Shown here piece after piece: positions 59,912 through 64,000 of a stretch of DNA of 64,000 nucleotides. Within the stretch, counting starts at the first letter, position 1. Each line of letters opens with the position of its first letter. The notes under the pieces were generated by a model. The model did no database searches. It saw only the letters and a program-made list of their open reading frames with translations, and was not told where the DNA came from. A program made the translations under genes and the position numbers. Source of the stretch: Elgaria multicarinata webbii (Eukaryota > Chordata > Lepidosauria > Squamata > Anguidae). The stretch lies in contig NC_086184.1 in the NCBI RefSeq assembly GCF_023053635.1, forward strand, positions 11,578,379 through 11,642,378. The letters are read 5' to 3'.

Positions 59912-61054
59912 CAATACATAATCACAGAAATGAAAGAATTAAAACTAAAATTTGAACAAGAGCGTAGTTTTGAAACACTGATATTTTGCCCCTTTGGGTG
60001 GTGGTACAAAACTGTTGGGAAGAAAAGAGGTTTTGAACAATTTAGTCGTGCCCCTGTTATTATAAGGCTTGGGTGTCTGAGGAATGACTGGAAATCCAGT
60101 CTTCCCCAAAACAGATCAATGTATTGATGGGATGGTACTGTCAGGGCATATCTGCGTTTAAGGCCTATTGCTCATGTTACAATAAATTATCTGTTGTTAT
60201 TTTAGATGCTACAGAACTCACAACATTTGATCTTATACACCAGGTAAGGTCAAGTTCTCTGTTTTTGTGATTGCTGTACTCAACATTGGCCCTAGGACTG
60301 AAAGTGTAATTTTAAACACACACACACTTTATTTAAAAACAACTGTTTCTCTTGGTTTCTCCACCCCTTGATTGTCCTTTATTCAACACTGAAATCCAGT
60401 TCAACTTTGATCAGGGCTGTTGATAATTTGGTAACTTGGGAAATATTTCTGTCTCCTTTGGGGCACCTCTTAGCCTTTGAAGTCCTCAACTGTTTGGAAG
60501 TATATTTCAATTAATATTCCTGCGGACTGGCTTGTAGGTTGTTTGGGTAGTGTCCCCCCCCCCCTTGCCCACCATAAGAGCCACCAACATTTTTTGTTAG
60601 TTATGTGTAAACATCAGCTATTTATATATGATACTAATGTTTCAAGACAGAGTTTGAAAAGAGCCTGGGAGGAAGCATCCACTTCCCTCCAGCCTCCTAC
60701 TGGTAGGGACATCTTGAACATTGGCAAAGGGGGGGAATATAGAACAAATGGAAGAGAAGATGGAGCATCAGCTTAAACAGGTGAACTGGAAGGAGGATAC
60801 ATTCGGGTACAAGTGCAAATGGAAAGATGGCGATGCAAGGAGCTTAAAAAGCCCTTCTAAACTTAACAATTTATTCTTCACCATTTCTTATGCTAGTTAC
60901 AAGGACTGTTCAGAGAAATGGCTGAGTGCTTCCTCACGCACTTCTTGGAGCTAGGATCTCAAACGGTATGAATTTGTCATCAGGCAGTAAATCGATAAAA
61001 AACGTACCATGGATAGAATTTAAGGTTGCAGCTGTTTCATGGAAATATCTCATG
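59912..61054. other. Intergenic, nothing recognised
   Basis: AT-rich with a C-run near 60553. Frames of 78-99 codons (59891-60127, 60477-60776) have no domain. No gene. Confidence 0.4.
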
Positions 61055-61427
61055 CCTTGTTGCCAGCTCGGAGGATGGTAACAAGGGAGAGGGCCTTTTC
61101 AGTGGTGGCCCCCCAATACTGGAATGATCTCCCCGATGAGGCTCGCCTGGCGCCAACATTGTTATCTTTTTGGCGCCAGGTCAAGACTTTTCTCTTCTCC
61201 CAGGCATTTAACAGCATTTAACAACATATGCTAAATTTGTTTGTTTTTTATTGGACCCCAGAACTGTTGTTGTCTAAAATGGATACTGTTTTATACTGTT
61301 TTTATATTTTTGATGGTTTTAAATTTTGTATACTTTTTAATGTTTACTGTTTTTAACTTTTGTAAACTGCCCAGAGAGCTTCGGCTAAGGGGCGGTATAT
61401 AAATTTAATAAATAAATAAAAAAATAA
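61055..61427 (+). mobile_element. L2-clade LINE 3' end with ORF2 C-terminus
   Basis: Codes for RRMVTRERAFSVVAPQYW, NDLPDEARLAPTLLSFWRQV and KTFLFSQAF. 3' UTR TTTTGTAAACTGCCCAGAGA, GGGGCGGTATATAAATTTAA and AATAAATAAA tail. Same subfamily as 48252. Confidence 0.88.
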
Positions 61428-61491
61428 GCAACCTTGGTGCCCTCCAGATTTTTGGACTCCAGCTCCAACTAGCATTGACAATGGTAATAAT

Positions 61492-62132
61492 TAGGGGTGT
61501 GCACGGACCCCCCGCGCGCCGATCCAAAAATTTCGGATCGGCCCGCTCCGCGCTGCTCCGCCCATACTCCGCTCCTCTTCGCCGCGGAGCTCTGGCTCCA
61601 AATCGGAGCTCTGCAGTGGAGGGGAGTGGCGCCAGGTAAGGCCGGGAGAGGAGGGCGGGGGGGGGGTTACCGGGCCCTGCCACCGTCGCCGCCTGTGCGG
61701 CGATGGAAGCAGAGTCCGGTAAGGGACCAAGGGGGAGGGGGGCCTTACCTGCCTCCGTCCGCGGTCCGTCGGCTTCTTCAATTGAGCCCACGGTTCAACC
61801 AGGAAGTCTGGGCCGCAAGTGCGGCCTAGACTTCCTGGTTGAACCGCGGGCTCAATTGAAGAAGCTGACGGACCGCGGATGGATGCAGGTAAGGGAGAGG
61901 AGGGTTTTTTTTACCGGGCCTTGCCGCGACAGCGACAGCGGCAGGGCCCGGTAAACCCCACTTACCTTTCCAGCGGAGCTCTGGATCAAGGCGAAGGATC
62001 CGCCTTCACCTCGATCCTCTTCGCCACGCTCCGCCAGCCCCCCAATCCTCTTCGCCTCCGCCTTAAGGGCAGGCGAAGCCCCCCGCTCCGCTTCTAATTC
62101 GCCGGTCTGATTAGAAGCGGAGCACATCCCTA
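61492..62132. mobile_element. GC-rich foldback hAT-like element
   Basis: Ends TAGGGGTGTGC and GCACATCCCTA are inverted repeats with one mismatch. Octamers GTAATAAT (61484-61491) and GTAATAAC (62133-62140) match at 7 of 8. The centre is a long hairpin: CGGTCCGTCGGCTTCTTCAA, TTGAGCCCACGGTTCAACC and AGGAAGTCTGGGCCGCA are mirrored on the other side of GTGCGG up to about 61880. Very CpG-rich; the open frames it creates have no domain. The flanks (from 61428) are part of an ACTACAACTCCCA arm. Confidence 0.75.
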
Positions 62133-62139
62133 GTAATAA

Positions 62140-62580
62140 CCACTATGGTGATTTTAGTCCAAAATGTCTTGGGAGCACGAGTTGATCTACCTTTATGCTG
62201 TAGCACTGTTGATGCTAGGTGGGTACAATGTAAAGGACTTTTAAACTATGTTGCATTTGTTGTTTTAGTAATCTTGTTTTTAAAAAGGTGTTTACAGTCT
62301 GAGGTGCCCATTGGTCCTGCCTTGTTCATCCCTGGCTGATGGCTGGTTGGCCACTGTGTGAACAGAGTGCTGGACTGGATGGATCCTTGGTCTGATCCAG
62401 CATGGAACTTCTTATGTTCTCCTTTCCCCAGCACTAAAATGAAAGGGTTTTTAAAAGGCTGCATTTTACTGTTTCTATTTTATTTGAATCATTGTATTAT
62501 ATTGTAATAGCATATGTTTTGTTTTCTGCGTTTTGTTAGCTGCCTTGATGACCTATGCTGATGGGTGGACATATCAGTAT
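62140..62580. other. Intergenic with a LINE-type 3' fragment
   Basis: 62317-62420 (GGCCACTGTGTGAACAGAGT, GGACTGGATGGATCCTTGGT, CTGATCCAGCATGGAACTTC, TTATGTTCT) is a common lizard interspersed 3' end, probably CR1-related; the assignment is tentative. Confidence 0.45.
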
Positions 62581-62755
62581 AGGGCTCATCTACACCAAGC
62601 AGGATGTTGCACTATGAAAGCAGTATGAAAGCGGTATATAAAAGACAGGAGCCACCCTACTGCTTTATAGCGGTACTGAAGTGCACTGCAGGATCTACAC
62701 TACTGCTTTACAGTGGTATTGAAGTGCACTGACAACTGTTGGGGCCCATTGATGG
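62581..62755. mobile_element. MITE (AGGGCTCATCTACAC family), partial
   Basis: AGGGCTCATCTACACCAAGC, GCACTATGAAAGCAGTATGA, CACTACTGCTTTACAGTGG and TGTTGGGGCCCATTG. The right terminus is lost. Confidence 0.6.
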
Positions 62756-62809
62756 GATGGTCATTGTAAGGAAGGGGTAAATTCATACTGGGAATGGCTG
62801 TTTTTAATA

Positions 62810-63225
62810 TGTTAAATTATTTTATTGTTATGGTTTTAGGAGCGGAACAGATAAGCGGCCAGCTGCATGGGGGCGTTCTGGTACATCCTGGAACCGCTTG
62901 GGGCAAGGCCGGCCGGCCTTGAGCGAAAAATTAACATCTTTGGGGAAGGTGTGAAAGATCTTCGCAGGGAGAGCCAAAGGGAGGGGGGAAGGAGTGAGAA
63001 AAGTATCTATAAAGGGTATTCTTTGAAAAGGGGTTTTGTTCTGAGCTGGCTGACAACATGGCTGGGTGATGTATGATTTTGCAACTTAGTTTTTAGTTTG
63101 CTTGGTCTGGGTTCTTACATATATATCTGCATGTTTTAATAGATTGAGAATGCTAATCCTGTGTATCCTACCCTTATCCTAAATAAAATTGGGCTTAACC
63201 CTCCAAACTGTGAGCTGTGTGCGGT
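62810..63225 (+). mobile_element. Possible solo LTR remnant (fossil)
   Basis: GC-rich U3-like start, TATA-like CTATAAAGGG near 63008, and AATAAAATTGGG near 63181 followed by a short T/G-rich segment suggest a single promoter-bearing terminal repeat. No matching partner or coding region, family unassigned, presumably old. Confidence 0.25.
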
Positions 63226-63239
63226 TATTTTGGGGATCT

Positions 63240-63647
63240 GTGCAAAATCCAGTGGAAAGCCAGCTTTGCTGGGGCGTGCTTCCTTTACAGTCATTACCTT
63301 TAAAGCCCTAAATGGTTTGGGTCCAGGTTACCTGTGGGATCGCCTTCTCCCATACAGTCTGCCCCTCACACTCAGGTCCTCTGGGGAGAACTTACTTCAG
63401 TCAGCCAAGACTAGGCTGACATCAGTTTCCCAGAGGACCTTTTCTTCTGTCACCCCCAGATTGTGGAATGGCCTGCCGGAAGACATTCGTAAAATTAACT
63501 CTCTTTGTGATTTTAAGCCAACTTTGAAGACTAGCCTTTTCCGGCAGGCCTACCCAGATCAATGTAAAATCAAGAATTTTTAAGATGTGTTGATTCCTGT
63601 ACTAATGTTGTTCCCTGTCTCGATCCAAAGGGGGAGGTGGGTAATAA

Positions 63648-63656
<9 letters not shown>
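63240..63656 (+). mobile_element. L2/CR1-superfamily LINE 3' end with ORF2 C-terminus
   Basis: Codes for FKALNGLGPGYLWDRLLPY, QRTFSSVTPRLWNGLPEDI and LKTSLFRQAYPD, then the 3' UTR TCCCTGTCTCGATCC and GGAGGTGGGTAATAAA. The complement of this tail occurs in the insertion at 40926. Distinct from the GGGCGGTAT-tailed subfamily. Confidence 0.8.

Positions 63657-63710
<54 letters not shown>
63641..63710. repeat. (ATT)n microsatellite, LINE tail
   Basis: About 23 ATT units grown from the LINE tail. Its minus-strand poly-Asn open frame is an artefact. Confidence 0.95.
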
Positions 63711-63950
63711 GACACATCTACACCAAGCAGGATATAACACTATGAAAGTGGCATGCATATGGCATGTGTCAATGGGCCCCAACAGTTGTCAGTGCACTTC
63801 AATTCCACTATAAACCAGTAGTGTGGCTCCTGCCTTTTATTTATTTATTTATTTATTTATTTAGAATATTTATATACCGCTCCCCATTGAAAAATTTCTT
63901 TCATCCCACTTTCATAGTGGAATATTCTGCTTGGTGTAGATGAGCTCTTA
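63711..63950. mobile_element. MITE (AGGGCTCATCTACAC family) with an internal (TTTA)n insert
   Basis: Left ACACATCTACACCAAGCAGG, right GCTTGGTGTAGATGAGCTC. Between the arms, CTGCCTTTTATTTATTTATT, then TATACCGCTCCCCATTG, is a foreign minus-strand LINE-type tail. Confidence 0.6.
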
Positions 63951-64000
63951 GTTTAACATCCCTTTCACTGAAAAAAAGGCCTGGACCAGAGAATAATGGA

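Noticed and set aside
61497-61829. Overlapping GC-rich frames of 83-128 codons as a host gene
   Set aside because: They lie wholly inside the foldback hAT element and follow its palindrome; no domain or splice structure.
63570-63782. Poly-asparagine frame on the minus strand
   Set aside because: Encoded by the (ATT)n tract.

Overview
The window is vertebrate nuclear DNA, almost certainly from a squamate reptile (a lizard or relative). This is inferred from the repeats: a Bov-B (RTE) LINE, a Sauria-type SINE with a Bov-B tail, lizard-style tRNA SINEs, L2 and CR1 LINE 3' ends, a SPIN-type hAT element, a Helitron and many palindromic MITEs. There are no operons, and no ORF outside the features listed has a recognisable domain.

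There is one host gene, CBLN1 (cerebellin-1 precursor), on the + strand. Its three coding exons (32751-33005, 33647-33766, 37912-38109) have canonical GT/AG junctions and give an intact 190-residue protein. It starts in a CpG island at about 31940-33110 and has an AT-rich 3' UTR ending near paired AATAAA signals at 39557 and 39571. In other amniotes CBLN1 lies in a gene-poor stretch between N4BP1 and ZNF423. The lack of any other gene in 64 kb fits that, and the flanks hold several non-repeat, homeodomain/POU-motif-rich blocks that may be conserved regulatory elements (5085-5395, 8400-8745, 12780-12960, 15775-16160, 50090-50260, 51460-51720, 55490-55830).

Left flank (1-31.9 kb): SINEs, hAT families with CAG(A/G)GGTG or TAGGGATG termini, an L2 copy split by a MITE (16970-17500), a Helitron (17504-18005), a TA-flanked palindromic MITE (20194-20504), a SPIN-type element with a perfect 8-bp target duplication (22342-22637), and a 1.7-kb 5'-truncated Bov-B with a readable reverse transcriptase on the minus strand (23414-25082).

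Right flank (39.6-64 kb): a three-layer nest of SINE, LINE and MITE (40788-41351), a cluster of TA-flanked MITEs (43.6-45.1 kb), a nearly perfect 127-bp palindrome (46725-46851), a Sauria-type SINE (50841-51130), several L2 3' ends, a Buster-like hAT fossil with a transposase C-terminal fragment (59250-59903), and a very GC-rich 641-bp foldback hAT (61492-62132). Two segments (57466-58140 and 62810-63225) look weakly like old LTR remnants. I found no previously undescribed coding system. The most notable signals are the transposon structures, the MITE beside the CBLN1 promoter, and the candidate enhancers.
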